Source of the DNA: Gemmatimonadota bacterium | Lineage (GTDB): Bacteria; Gemmatimonadota; Gemmatimonadetes; Gemmatimonadales; Gemmatimonadaceae | Assembly: GCA_028287235.1 (NCBI GenBank) | Contig: JAQBQB010000022.1 | Span: 186,001 to 250,000 of the forward strand | DNA: 64,000 nt | Direction: 5' to 3' | Shown: positions 50,904 to 59,314 of the stretch, one piece after another | Layout of the letters: every line of letters starts with the position of its first letter | Position numbering within the stretch: position 1 is the stretch's first letter | Notes under the pieces: model-generated | The model's input: the letters and a program-made list of their open reading frames with translations, nothing else | Database searches by the model: none | Told to the model about the DNA's origin: nothing | Program-made: the position numbers and the translations under genes

Positions 50904-53900
50904 TTAGCATACCGGCGCGCTCGGAGGGGAAGAAGTTGGGATCGGCTTCACGTTGTTTCGCGCCAGCACGGCGTTGAATGTCGGAACGTCCTGCGAATTG
51001 ATCGAGCGCCACGCCACCGTCGCCGACTTCAGCTCGGCGCAGGTCGCGCGATAGATGCTCTGCATCGGCTCGTTCGGCGCCATGTCTCCAGATTCGAGCG
51101 TGTTCTGCTGGCGATTCATGGCGCCCACGATCGCGGCGAAGTTCGGCGCCGGCGGGGGACCCTGAGCACCGCCGCGTCCGCCGCCGCCACCACCGCCGCC
51201 GCGCCCCGCACCGCCGCTCCCGCCGACGGCCGCCAACTTTGCTCCGAGCGCACTCGCCGCCGCGGCCACGTCCGCCGGCGGATTGGCGCGGGTAAGGTCG
51301 GCGAGGGCCGCGCGCATCGCGGAAACCTGTGTGTACCCAGTCCACGCGGTCTTCGACCCGTCGAGCAACTTCATCATGAGGTCGTGCTGCGCCCGCAGGT
51401 CAACGGCCGTGGCCGGCGAACGCGGGTCGTTCTTCACGGTGAGCGGTTGGGAATATGACTTTCCATCCACGGTCAACTTGACCGTGTACACGCCCGGCAG
51501 CGCCAGCGGGCCTTCGGGCGACGCCGGCGTCTCGCCGGGGTTCGCGTTGATCTCGTAGTTGTGCGTGAACGTCGGCGGGCTGTCGTAGCGAAGATTCCAG
51601 TTGATGCGGTTGGTGCCGGGCTCGGTCGGCATGGGCAGCCGCTTCTCGAGCCAATAGTCGGGCACGGCCGGCGGCGGTTCGGTGAGCGGCGCGATCGCGG
51701 CGCTCGACATGTGCCGCACCACCTTTCCGCTCGCGTCCGCGATCTCGAGCGCGACGCCTCCGCTCGGGCGCGCACCGAGGTAGTAGTAGATGAGCGCACC
51801 CACCGGCGGGTTGGCGGCGTGCGGCACCTCGGGCGGGAAGGGCGTGTCGCCGTTCATGTTGCGCCGAACGCGAATCGCATCGCCGGGCTTGAACAAGTGC
51901 GCCGGCTCGGACGCGATGCCTGGCGTCATTTGCCGCAACGGCGAGAAGTCGTCGAGAATCCAGAAGCTGCGCCCGTACGTGCCGACCACGAGATCGTTGT
52001 CCTTGATCACGAAGTCGCGATACGACGTATTCGGAAGATTGAGCATCAACGACTGCCAGGAGTCGCCGTCGTCGAACGAGACGTAGACCGAGCTTTCGGT
52101 CCCGGCGAAGAGCAGGCCCTGCTTCTTCGTGTCGCTGCGAATGACGCGCGCAAAGCTGCCGCTCGGCTGATCCGTGCGCATGCCGTTCACGATCTTCGTC
52201 CACGTCTTGCCGTAGTCGTGCGTGCGATAGAAGTACGGCGTGTAGTCGCCGGCCGTGTGGTAGTCGATCGCCGCGTACGCCGTCGCGGGATCGTGGTGCG
52301 ACGCTTCGATCGTCGAGATGTCGGCCCGCGTCGGATTCGGCAGACCGGCGATGGTGACGTCCTGCCACGTTGCGCCGTGATCGCGCGTGAGCTTGATCAA
52401 GCCATTGTTCGTGCCGACCCAGATCGTGCCCGCGGCGAGTGGCGAGGGTGACACCGATTCGATCGAGCCGCCGGCGCCCGGAGATCCAGGCGGCGCTGCC
52501 GGCTGACTCCTCGGCGGCGGTGCAACGCCCGCCGGATAGCCGAGGTCGGGGCTGAGCTTCTTCCAGTGCATGCCGCCGTCGGTCGTCGCCATGAGATACT
52601 GGAACGCGACCATGAGCTCGTGCGGATTCGTCGGCGACCAGACGATGGGTTGGTTGCCGACTTTCCGCAGCGCGAGACTGGTGTCCATGTTCGGACTGAT
52701 GTTGATCCACTGCCCGCTCGGGTAGGTGATCTTCACCACGCCGCCGCCGGGCCCGCCGGCGTAGATGATCTTCGCGTTGAGCGGATCGGCGACGATGTAG
52801 CCGAACTCGTAGCCCGGCGTCGGCAGCCAATCGAGGTTCGTGATCTCGCCCAAGTCGCCGCGGCTGCGCGTGGCGATGGAGCCGGCATCCTGCAGCGTGC
52901 CGTACACCCAGTACGGATACGAGTTGTCGACGGAGATGTGATACGCCTGCGCGGTCGCCTGGTTGTACCACGAGCTCCAGGTCTGTCCCGCGTCGAGCGA
53001 GATCGTGGCGCCTTGATCGACGCCGAGAAACAGGCGGTTGCCGTCGGTGGGGTCGATCCACATCTGCTGCGGGTCGTCGCCGCCGGGCGCACCCTTGAAC
53101 GCGGCGAACGTGTTGCCGCCGTCGGTAGACCGGTAGCTCGACGTCGCGAGCGTGTAGACGATGTCGGGATTTTTCGGATCGACGTAGACGCCGGAGGTGT
53201 AGTTGCCCTGACCGTTGGCGATGCGCCGGTCGCTCGCCGCCATCTGCCGCCACGTGGCGCCGCCGTCGTCTGAGCGATAGAGGCCGAAACCGCCGATGAG
53301 GTACATCCGCTGCGAGTTGGTGTTCATCGCGACGGCGACGCTCGTGCGCCCGGTGAGCGCCGGCAGTCCGCCGCCGGCGAGCTCCTTCCAGGTCACGCCT
53401 TCATCAGTAGACTTGAATAGCGACGTGCCGCTCGGTCCGGTCTGTGCGCCCCCGCCGCCTCCCCGGCCAACCACGCGCGGATCGGTGTAGTGACGCACGG
53501 TCGCGGCGAGCATGACTCGCGGATTGTCGTACGCCCACGCGAGCTTTTGCACGCCCGTCTGATTGTCGACGTAGAGCGTCTTCGTCCAGCTCTTTCCGCC
53601 GTCGGTGCTGCGATACAGCCCGCGCGTCTCACTTGGCTTGTGAATGTCGCCCTGCGCTCCGAGCATCACGAGATTCGGATCGTGTGGATCGACGAGGATG
53701 GTGGGGATCTGCTTGGTATCGTCCAGCCCGAGGTGCTGCCACGTTTTTCCGGCGTCGATCGATTTGTAGACGCCGTTGCCCTCGTTGATGCCGCCGCCGG
53801 TGACGAGGTCGCCGGTGCCGACGTAGATGACGTTCGGATCGGAGGGCGCCACTTCGATGGCGCCGATCGATGAGACTTCTTTAATAGAGTCGAAAACCGG

Positions 53901-54152
53901 GAACCAGGTCACGCCGGCGCTCGTCGTCTTCCATACGCCGCCCAGCGGAAGGCCCGCATAGAAGACGCCCGGCTGGCCGATGGCCCCGCTCACGGCGGCA
54001 ATGCGTCCGCCGCGAAAGGGACCAATGCTGCGCCAGACGAGCCCCGACAGCAGGTCCGGCCTCACCGGCGCGGCGGCGACAACGGTCAGCAGTCCGACAA
54101 CCAGCAGGGATGCGCCGAGCGCCCAACGACGATTGGAGCCGCGTGTCGACAT
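50904..54152 (-). CDS. Large secreted VPS10/BNR-type beta-propeller protein (paralogue)
   Basis: The protein has about 1082 residues from ATG 54150-54152 (an ATG at 54180-54182 adds ten). The signal peptide is WALGASLLVVGLLTVVAAAP. Asp-box repeats such as SIDAGKTW, STDGGKSW, SDDGGATW, SLDAGQTW and TTDGGMHW run through the first 720 residues. A beta-sandwich region and a Gly-rich spacer (GGAGRGGGGGGGG) close the protein. The architecture parallels that of the protein at 16525-19578. No sialidase-type catalytic residues are evident, so a binding or scaffolding role is possible. Its C-terminus has a Pro/Ser tail ending APVC. Confidence 0.88.
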   Translation of the reverse strand: MSTRGSNRRWALGASLLVVGLLTVVAAAPVRPDLLSGLVWRSIGPFRGGRIAAVSGAIGQPGVFYAGLPLGGVWKTTSAGVTWFPVFDSIKEVSSIGAIEVAPSDPNVIYVGTGDLVTGGGINEGNGVYKSIDAGKTWQHLGLDDTKQIPTILVDPHDPNLVMLGAQGDIHKPSETRGLYRSTDGGKSWTKTLYVDNQTGVQKLAWAYDNPRVMLAATVRHYTDPRVVGRGGGGGAQTGPSGTSLFKSTDEGVTWKELAGGGLPALTGRTSVAVAMNTNSQRMYLIGGFGLYRSDDGGATWRQMAASDRRIANGQGNYTSGVYVDPKNPDIVYTLATSSYRSTDGGNTFAAFKGAPGGDDPQQMWIDPTDGNRLFLGVDQGATISLDAGQTWSSWYNQATAQAYHISVDNSYPYWVYGTLQDAGSIATRSRGDLGEITNLDWLPTPGYEFGYIVADPLNAKIIYAGGPGGGVVKITYPSGQWINISPNMDTSLALRKVGNQPIVWSPTNPHELMVAFQYLMATTDGGMHWKKLSPDLGYPAGVAPPPRSQPAAPPGSPGAGGSIESVSPSPLAAGTIWVGTNNGLIKLTRDHGATWQDVTIAGLPNPTRADISTIEASHHDPATAYAAIDYHTAGDYTPYFYRTHDYGKTWTKIVNGMRTDQPSGSFARVIRSDTKKQGLLFAGTESSVYVSFDDGDSWQSLMLNLPNTSYRDFVIKDNDLVVGTYGRSFWILDDFSPLRQMTPGIASEPAHLFKPGDAIRVRRNMNGDTPFPPEVPHAANPPVGALIYYYLGARPSGGVALEIADASGKVVRHMSSAAIAPLTEPPPAVPDYWLEKRLPMPTEPGTNRINWNLRYDSPPTFTHNYEINANPGETPASPEGPLALPGVYTVKLTVDGKSYSQPLTVKNDPRSPATAVDLRAQHDLMMKLLDGSKTAWTGYTQVSAMRAALADLTRANPPADVAAAASALGAKLAAVGGSGGAGRGGGGGGGGRGGAQGPPPAPNFAAIVGAMNRQQNTLESGDMAPNEPMQSIYRATCAELKSATVAWRSINSQDVPTFNAVLARNNVKPIPTSSPPSAPVC

Positions 54153-54203
54153 GGAGTTCACTCTCGCGATGTAGTCGTTCATCGCGAAAGCATACGGCGC
54201 GAT

Positions 54204-55526
54204 TTACGGTCGCGCCACCGCTCCGCGCACGCGCCACACCGTGTTCCCCACGTCGTCGGCGACGAGGAGCGCGCCGTGCGAGTCGACGGCTAGTCCCACC
54301 GGACGCCCGAGCGCCTTGCCCTCGTCGTCGAGAAATCCGGTGAGCACGTCGACGGGCAATCCCGCCGGCTTGCCGCCGGCGAAGGGCACAAAGATCACTT
54401 TGTAGCCGCTGAACGGCTTCCGATTCCACGAGCCATGCTGTCCCACGAACATGCCGTGGTCGAACGGGGCGGGCAGGGTCGCGCCCTTCGACGACGTGAG
54501 CCCGAGCGATGCGGTGTGCGAGCCCAGCGCGTAGTCGGGCGGGATGGCCGCGGCGACGAGGTCGGGCCGCTGCGGCTTGGCGCGATCATCGACGTGTTGG
54601 CCGTAGTAGCTGTAGGGCCATCCATAAAACGCGCCGTCGCGAACGGCCGTCATGTAATCGGGCACGAGATCACTTCCGAGCTCGTCACGCTCGTTTACCG
54701 ACGCCCAGAGCGCGCCGGTTTCCGGTTCCCACGTCATGCCCACGGGATTGCGGAGGCCCGACGCGAAGACGCGATGGCTGCCGGTGTTCGGGTCGATCTC
54801 CCAGACGGCGGCGCGCCCCACTTCGGCGTCGACGCCGTTCTCCATGATGTTGCTGTTCGAGCCGACGCTCACGTACAGCTTCGACCCGTCGGCGCTCGCG
54901 ACGACGTTCTTCGTCCAGTGGTGGTTGATCGTGCCGCCGGGAAGATCGGCGACCTTGATCGCGGGCGCCGTGATGTGCGTGTCGCCGGCGGTATAGGGAA
55001 AGCGCACGAGCGCGTCGGCATTCGCGACGTACAGGGCGTTCCCCACCAACGCCATCCCAAATGGCGAGTAGAGCGAATCGAGAAGCACGGAGCGCACGTC
55101 AGCAATTCCATCACCGTTCGTGTCGCGCAGCAGCGTGATGCGGTTCGCGCTCGGCACTCCGGCGCCGGCCTTCTTCTGATAGTGCTTGAAGAACCAGCCC
55201 TTGATTCCCTTGTTGTCGTCCGGCCGCACGGGAGCGTTCGTTTCGGCCACGAGCACGTCGCCGTTCGGCAGGACGTAGAGCATGCGCGGATGATTCAGCC
55301 CCGACGCGAACGCACCGACAGCGGTTCCCGCGGCGGCGATCGGCTTGACGCCACTTGGCCAACCTTTCGCCGGGGCGATCTTCACCGTTGGAATGAGCGA
55401 CCTGCTTGGCGACGGAATCGTAGGGTTGGGCCCCGTTTCGTCGGTGACGGGAATGCGAGCTGACGCGCCGCACGCGAGGAGACCGCCGGCGGCGGCAATG
55501 AGCATTGTGTGATGAATTCGGCGCAT
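54204..55526 (-). CDS. PQQ-type sugar (sorbosone-like) dehydrogenase lipoprotein
   Basis: The protein has 440 residues with a lipoprotein signal ([12 protein letters not shown]). A six-bladed soluble glucose/sorbosone dehydrogenase propeller follows: [32 protein letters not shown] (calcium-like loop), [15 protein letters not shown] and [19 protein letters not shown]. The family oxidises aldoses or L-sorbosone with PQQ in the periplasm. The next gene downstream on this strand is the BNR protein, 51 bases away. ATG 55524-55526 is preferred over TTG nine bases upstream. Confidence 0.9.
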   Translation of the reverse strand: MRRIHHTMLIAAAGGLLACGASARIPVTDETGPNPTIPSPSRSLIPTVKIAPAKGWPSGVKPIAAAGTAVGAFASGLNHPRMLYVLPNGDVLVAETNAPVRPDDNKGIKGWFFKHYQKKAGAGVPSANRITLLRDTNGDGIADVRSVLLDSLYSPFGMALVGNALYVANADALVRFPYTAGDTHITAPAIKVADLPGGTINHHWTKNVVASADGSKLYVSVGSNSNIMENGVDAEVGRAAVWEIDPNTGSHRVFASGLRNPVGMTWEPETGALWASVNERDELGSDLVPDYMTAVRDGAFYGWPYSYYGQHVDDRAKPQRPDLVAAAIPPDYALGSHTASLGLTSSKGATLPAPFDHGMFVGQHGSWNRKPFSGYKVIFVPFAGGKPAGLPVDVLTGFLDDEGKALGRPVGLAVDSHGALLVADDVGNTVWRVRGAVARP

Positions 55527-55558
55527 TGTTGGCAATCTCGCGGCAAGTTTCTCGTCTT

Positions 55559-55604
55559 GTCATCCTGCAGGTTTCTCGTCATCCTGAGCGAAGCGAAGGA
55601 TCTC
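55559..55604. repeat. Partial copies of the GTCATCCTGAG repeat
   Basis: A truncated copy (GTCATCCTGCAG) at 55559 is followed by GTCATCCTGAGCGAAGCGAA at 55578, ending in GGATCTC. There is no closing arm within the gap, so this is a half element. Confidence 0.8.
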
Positions 55605-55682
55605 CTGCAATGGCGAGGCGCTACTTCGGCACGCTGCGCTCTCGAGTGTCGACCAATCCAGACACTTTGCGTGCCGTTCCCG

Positions 55683-56279
55683 CTAAGTAGCGGGCTCGGC
55701 GTCGGCTGTCGCGGCGGGAACAGGATCGCCGCTGCGCCATGCGGCATAGAGGCCGATCACGATGCTGGCAACACACAGCAGGACGGCGACCGCGCGCATG
55801 CGGGCGGCGATGATCGTGTCCTTGTCGAGCACGCCCCAAATGGTGAACAGGTTGTTCCAGTCGTGTCCGTCGCTCTCCTGCCCGGTCTGGCCGCTCACGA
55901 GCATGAGCACGCCGGCGCGCGCGTCGTTGGCGTAGATCGCGACATCGAGGAGATTGATCGACGTCCACCACAGGCAGACCATCGCCGCGTGTACGTCGCG
56001 CCGCTGTCCGGCGCGGTCGCGCACGAAGTACGCGATGAAGATCAGCGGAAAGACGATTTGAAAGAGCGATCCGCCGAGGATCACCATCGTTCGGCCGAGG
56101 ATCGGAATGCCGAACGGCATGAACAGCACGTGCCCGAACTCGTGAACCGCCAGGTCGATGTCGCTCAGGATCGGCACCACGCCGTATTCGTCGTGGAACG
56201 CGCTCCACGCAAGGCGCGCGAGCAGGAGCGTGAGAAAAACTCGCGCCCAACGAGAGGCGTTGGGCGCGTCGCTGCTCAC
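55683..56279 (-). CDS. Small membrane protein with HEFGH zinc-peptidase motif
   Basis: The protein has 198 residues from a GTG overlapping the D-aminoacylase stop (GTGA). Hydrophobic segments near residues 12-25, 50-80 and 95-110 and at the C-terminus (AVAVLLCVASIVIGLYAAW) indicate a polytopic membrane protein. HEFGH near residue 41 is an HExxH zinc motif in SDIDLAVHEFGHVLFMPFGI, like M50-type peptidases. A possible third ligand is in GHDWNNLFTIWG. Substrate unknown. Its coupling to the D-aminoacylase is notable. Confidence 0.8.
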   Translation of the reverse strand: MSSDAPNASRWARVFLTLLLARLAWSAFHDEYGVVPILSDIDLAVHEFGHVLFMPFGIPILGRTMVILGGSLFQIVFPLIFIAYFVRDRAGQRRDVHAAMVCLWWTSINLLDVAIYANDARAGVLMLVSGQTGQESDGHDWNNLFTIWGVLDKDTIIAARMRAVAVLLCVASIVIGLYAAWRSGDPVPAATADAEPAT

Positions 56280-57754
56280 TTGGCCTTGTGCGCCCGGATC
56301 GCGCGGCCCGGCGTCACGCCGTTCACCAACTGATCCTTGCGTACGACGAACGTTCCGTTGACCATGACGTACGGAATGCCGTCGGAGTACTGCGCCGGCT
56401 GCTCGAACGTCGCGAGGTCGATCACGTGCGCCGGATCGAAGACCGTGAGGTCGGCGTCGGCGCCCACCTGCACGCGGCCCTTCTTCTTCATCCCCGGATC
56501 GATCGCTTCCAGCCGGCGCGCCGGCAACAAGGTCATCTTCTTCACGGCGTCCATCAACCCGATGACGTGACGCTCGCGTACGAAACGCCCGAGCACGCGC
56601 GCGTGCGTACCGGCGCTGCGCGGATGTCCGATCACCTTGCCGTTTACCGTGTCGAAACCACCGTCGCTCGCGACCATCACCGGCGGATCGCGATACGCCT
56701 GATCCGCGGCCGCCTCCGGAATCATGAAGATGACGACCAACCCGCCCTCTTTCCGGTTTCGCGCGAACGTCTCTTCGGTGAGCCGCTCGCCTGTCTTCGT
56801 CCACAGGATGTCGTGATAGGTGATCCCCAGCCGTTGCTGGAATCCGGGATCGAACATCGCGCTCTGGAGCGACGTGGCACCCGCCACATACGGATAGGCT
56901 TCCGTCGTGACGTCGAGCCCGTGCGACCGGGCGCCGTCGATCATGTCGAGCAGAACGGGTGTCGCGCCAAGGCCCATGCTCGTGACGTGTACGACGTGCA
57001 GCGACGCGCCGGTCGCCGCGGCATCGGCGATCACTTCCTGCACGCCGGGGACACCGCCCAGCGTGTCGCCAAGGCCGGCCGACCGCAGGTGCACGAACAC
57101 CGGCACCTTGTTGCGCGCCGCCACGCCGAACACGTGAAAGACTTCGTCGCGCGTCGCCGCAGGCGAATAGTTGATCCCCATGCCGATCGCGAGTCCGCCT
57201 TCGCGAAGCCCCGTGTTCAAGCGCGACTCGAGCTCGGGCAGCCGTGCTTTCGGTATCGCGTCGCGAACGAAGCGCTTGTCGGCGTCGAGAACCTTGGAGC
57301 CTTCGCCGGCCGAGTCGGCGTCGAGCATGGCACGCCGCGCGCCGAGATGTCCCACGGCGGTGCCGTAATTGATCAGCGATTTCCCTTCGCGCCTCGCGTA
57401 CCACGGCGCAACCGGGTAGGTGCCGACCTCCAGCTCGAGCGCCGTGGTCACGCCGTCGCGAGCGAGAAAGCCGTAGTTCACGGCGTCCTGGCCATGCGAG
57501 TGGAGATCGATGAAGCCCGGCGCCACGACGAGTCCGCGCGCGTTCACCGTATCGCGCGCCGCCGGCACCGCCGTTGCCGAGATCACGACGATGCGTCCGT
57601 CTTTGACGCCGACGTTGCGCACCGCGTCCAACCCCGTCTCGGGGTCGAGCACTCTGCCGCCGACGAACACGACGTCGAGCGGCGCGGCGCGCTGCGCCAT
57701 GGCTGGCGGCGTGCCGAGCATCAGCATGGCCAGCAGAGGACCGAGCACTCTCAT
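56276..57754 (-). CDS. Secreted D-aminoacylase-type amidohydrolase
   Basis: The protein has 492 residues from ATG 57752-57754 with a signal peptide (MRVLGPLLAMLMLGTPPAMA). GFIDLHSHGQD gives the HxH metal site, VHLRSAG and HVVHVTSMG further ligands, and VASDGGFDTVN the catalytic Asp. Where classic D-aminoacylases have GNCG, the strand reads TTALELEVG, so the Cys ligand is replaced, perhaps by Glu. It is a diverged relative of the enzyme at 31847-33397. GTG 57761-57763 is an alternative start. Cotranscribed with the HEFGH membrane protein. Confidence 0.9.
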   Translation of the reverse strand: MRVLGPLLAMLMLGTPPAMAQRAAPLDVVFVGGRVLDPETGLDAVRNVGVKDGRIVVISATAVPAARDTVNARGLVVAPGFIDLHSHGQDAVNYGFLARDGVTTALELEVGTYPVAPWYARREGKSLINYGTAVGHLGARRAMLDADSAGEGSKVLDADKRFVRDAIPKARLPELESRLNTGLREGGLAIGMGINYSPAATRDEVFHVFGVAARNKVPVFVHLRSAGLGDTLGGVPGVQEVIADAAATGASLHVVHVTSMGLGATPVLLDMIDGARSHGLDVTTEAYPYVAGATSLQSAMFDPGFQQRLGITYHDILWTKTGERLTEETFARNRKEGGLVVIFMIPEAAADQAYRDPPVMVASDGGFDTVNGKVIGHPRSAGTHARVLGRFVRERHVIGLMDAVKKMTLLPARRLEAIDPGMKKKGRVQVGADADLTVFDPAHVIDLATFEQPAQYSDGIPYVMVNGTFVVRKDQLVNGVTPGRAIRAHKAK

Positions 57755-57798
57755 GATATTCACCGATTCTGGAGGATCAGGCTGACTAGCGCGTTGGA

Positions 57799-58230
57799 TC
57801 ACCGAACGATTTGCATGACGGACGCGCCCACTCGGTCGCGCAGCGATGCCGAGTACTCGCCCTGCATTCGGCGGCGAGCTGAATCCGGTTGCACGCGTAC
57901 GCCAGCGGCGGTGAGGGCATCGCTCAAGCCGCGAAGCTGCGCCGAGTCGCGCAGCAAAAAGACGCGCATGTGCGTCCACGGAAGCGTGCTGTCGCTCGCC
58001 AGGTAGGTGGTGACCGAGAGAAACGCGCCGGTCCGTTGCGCCTCGTGGTCGATCGGTTCGGCCACGTCGCGAATGTAGCGCGTGTATTCATCGACCTTCG
58101 CCGGCCGTGCGCGCCAGAAGTAGACCTGTGCAAGGGCGGCGCCGGAGGGCGCCGCCGCCGTAGTGGGCCGCCGGCTCGCACACGCGGCCGACGCGAGCAT
58201 CGCCGCACTAAACGCGACACGCAGGCGCAT
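57799..58230 (-). CDS. Small lipoprotein of unknown function
   Basis: The protein has 143 residues from ATG 58228-58230, two bases after the stop of the beta-lactamase-like gene. A lipoprotein signal (MRLRVAFSAAMLASAAC) precedes a ferredoxin-like alpha/beta domain (AQVYFWRARPAKVDEYTRYI and LPWTHMRVFLLRD), of the kind seen in dimeric alpha/beta-barrel proteins. I do not recognise a specific family. Confidence 0.75.
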   Translation of the reverse strand: MRLRVAFSAAMLASAACASRRPTTAAAPSGAALAQVYFWRARPAKVDEYTRYIRDVAEPIDHEAQRTGAFLSVTTYLASDSTLPWTHMRVFLLRDSAQLRGLSDALTAAGVRVQPDSARRRMQGEYSASLRDRVGASVMQIVR

Positions 58231-58232
58231 CG

Positions 58233-59201
58233 CTATTTCCACCAGGCGTTCAGGACGTCTTCGGCGATGCGTCCTTCGGTCGCTTCGAGATCGAAGAAGC
58301 TCCCGGTGTTTCCGTTCGTGAACACGGCCATCACGATCGGACCACTCGGCTGCGGGGCGTACATGATGCCGACGTCATTGCCCAGCAGCGGCGGCCAGTC
58401 GCCGGTCTTGTGGCCCATGGTCACGCGAAAGCGCACGCGCTGGGGCAGCCGCGACGCGTACAGCTGTTGGCGCAGGATGCGCCGCATCTCGGTCGTCGAT
58501 TGCGCGCTGGCCAGCTGGCCGCGCTCGAGCTGCTCGAGCAGCCGTGAGATCTCGCGCGCCGTGGTGCGGCCGAGCCACTTGGCGGAGTCGAGCACGAAGG
58601 CGGTGTTGCGCTTCGATGCGAGACTGTCGTTCGGCGAGCCGCGCTCGTACACCTCGCGATCGGTCATCGACGCGTACTTGGGATCGAGCGCCTCCCACAC
58701 GGCGCGGAAGGTCTGTCCCACCGACATGCGAAGCCGCGTGTCGCGATAGCCGAGTGAGTCGAGCATGCGGTTCACGCGCGGCAGCCCGACTTTGGCGATC
58801 ATGATGTCCGTCGCCGTGTTGTCGCTCGTGATGATCATCTCGGTGATCAGGTCGCGCACGGTCGGTTGCAACCCGACGGCGAAGTTCTGCAGCAGACCGG
58901 TGCCGCGGCGGACGTCCTCAGGGCGAATGGTGTAACGCTCGTCGAGGTTGAGCCGGCCGGCGTCGGCGTCGCGGAAGGCGAGGATCATCACCGGAATCTT
59001 GATGACGCTCGCGGTGTTCATTGGCTCGTCGGCGCGAACCGCGATCTCGCGCCCGGTGGAGAGCTGCTTGGCGTAGAACGTTCCGTGCGCCTGCAGCGAG
59101 TCGAGGCGCGCGCGAATCGTCGCCTCGAGCGTGCTGGGTGTTTGGGCGAACAGCGCCGTGGGCGCGACAGCGGTGGCAATCAGCCAGTGATGGATGCGCA
59201 T
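58233..59201 (-). CDS. Secreted class A beta-lactamase-like serine hydrolase
   Basis: The protein has 322 residues with a signal peptide (HHWLIATAVAPTALFAQ). The SxxK motif is TASVIKIP near residue 66, the SDN loop is IITSDNTATD near residue 124, and the KTG triad is GHKTGDWP near residue 268. The sequence before the omega loop is long (ALDPKYASMTDREVYERG) and lacks an obvious ExxLN, so the deacylation Glu of true class A enzymes may be missing. It may be a beta-lactamase or a penicillin-recognising peptidase. Confidence 0.88.
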   Translation of the reverse strand: MRIHHWLIATAVAPTALFAQTPSTLEATIRARLDSLQAHGTFYAKQLSTGREIAVRADEPMNTASVIKIPVMILAFRDADAGRLNLDERYTIRPEDVRRGTGLLQNFAVGLQPTVRDLITEMIITSDNTATDIMIAKVGLPRVNRMLDSLGYRDTRLRMSVGQTFRAVWEALDPKYASMTDREVYERGSPNDSLASKRNTAFVLDSAKWLGRTTAREISRLLEQLERGQLASAQSTTEMRRILRQQLYASRLPQRVRFRVTMGHKTGDWPPLLGNDVGIMYAPQPSGPIVMAVFTNGNTGSFFDLEATEGRIAEDVLNAWWK

Positions 59202-59228
59202 GCGTCTCTTGTTCGAGTCAGTTCGTTT

Positions 59229-59302
59229 GTCATCCTGAGCGCAGCGAAGGATCGCTTCGCGAGGATGGAGATCCTTCGGTCGCTACGCTCCCTCAGGATG
59301 AC
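59229..59302. repeat. Complete copy of the GTCATCCTGAG palindromic repeat
   Basis: GTCATCCTGAGCGCAGCGAA and GGATC form the left arm. GATCC, TTCGGTCGCTACGCTCCC and TCAGGATGAC form the right arm, ending at 59302. The 74-bp hairpin lies between two serine hydrolase genes. It is close to the element at 16425-16510 in sequence. Confidence 0.9.
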
Positions 59303-59314
59303 AATGGTCTTGCG

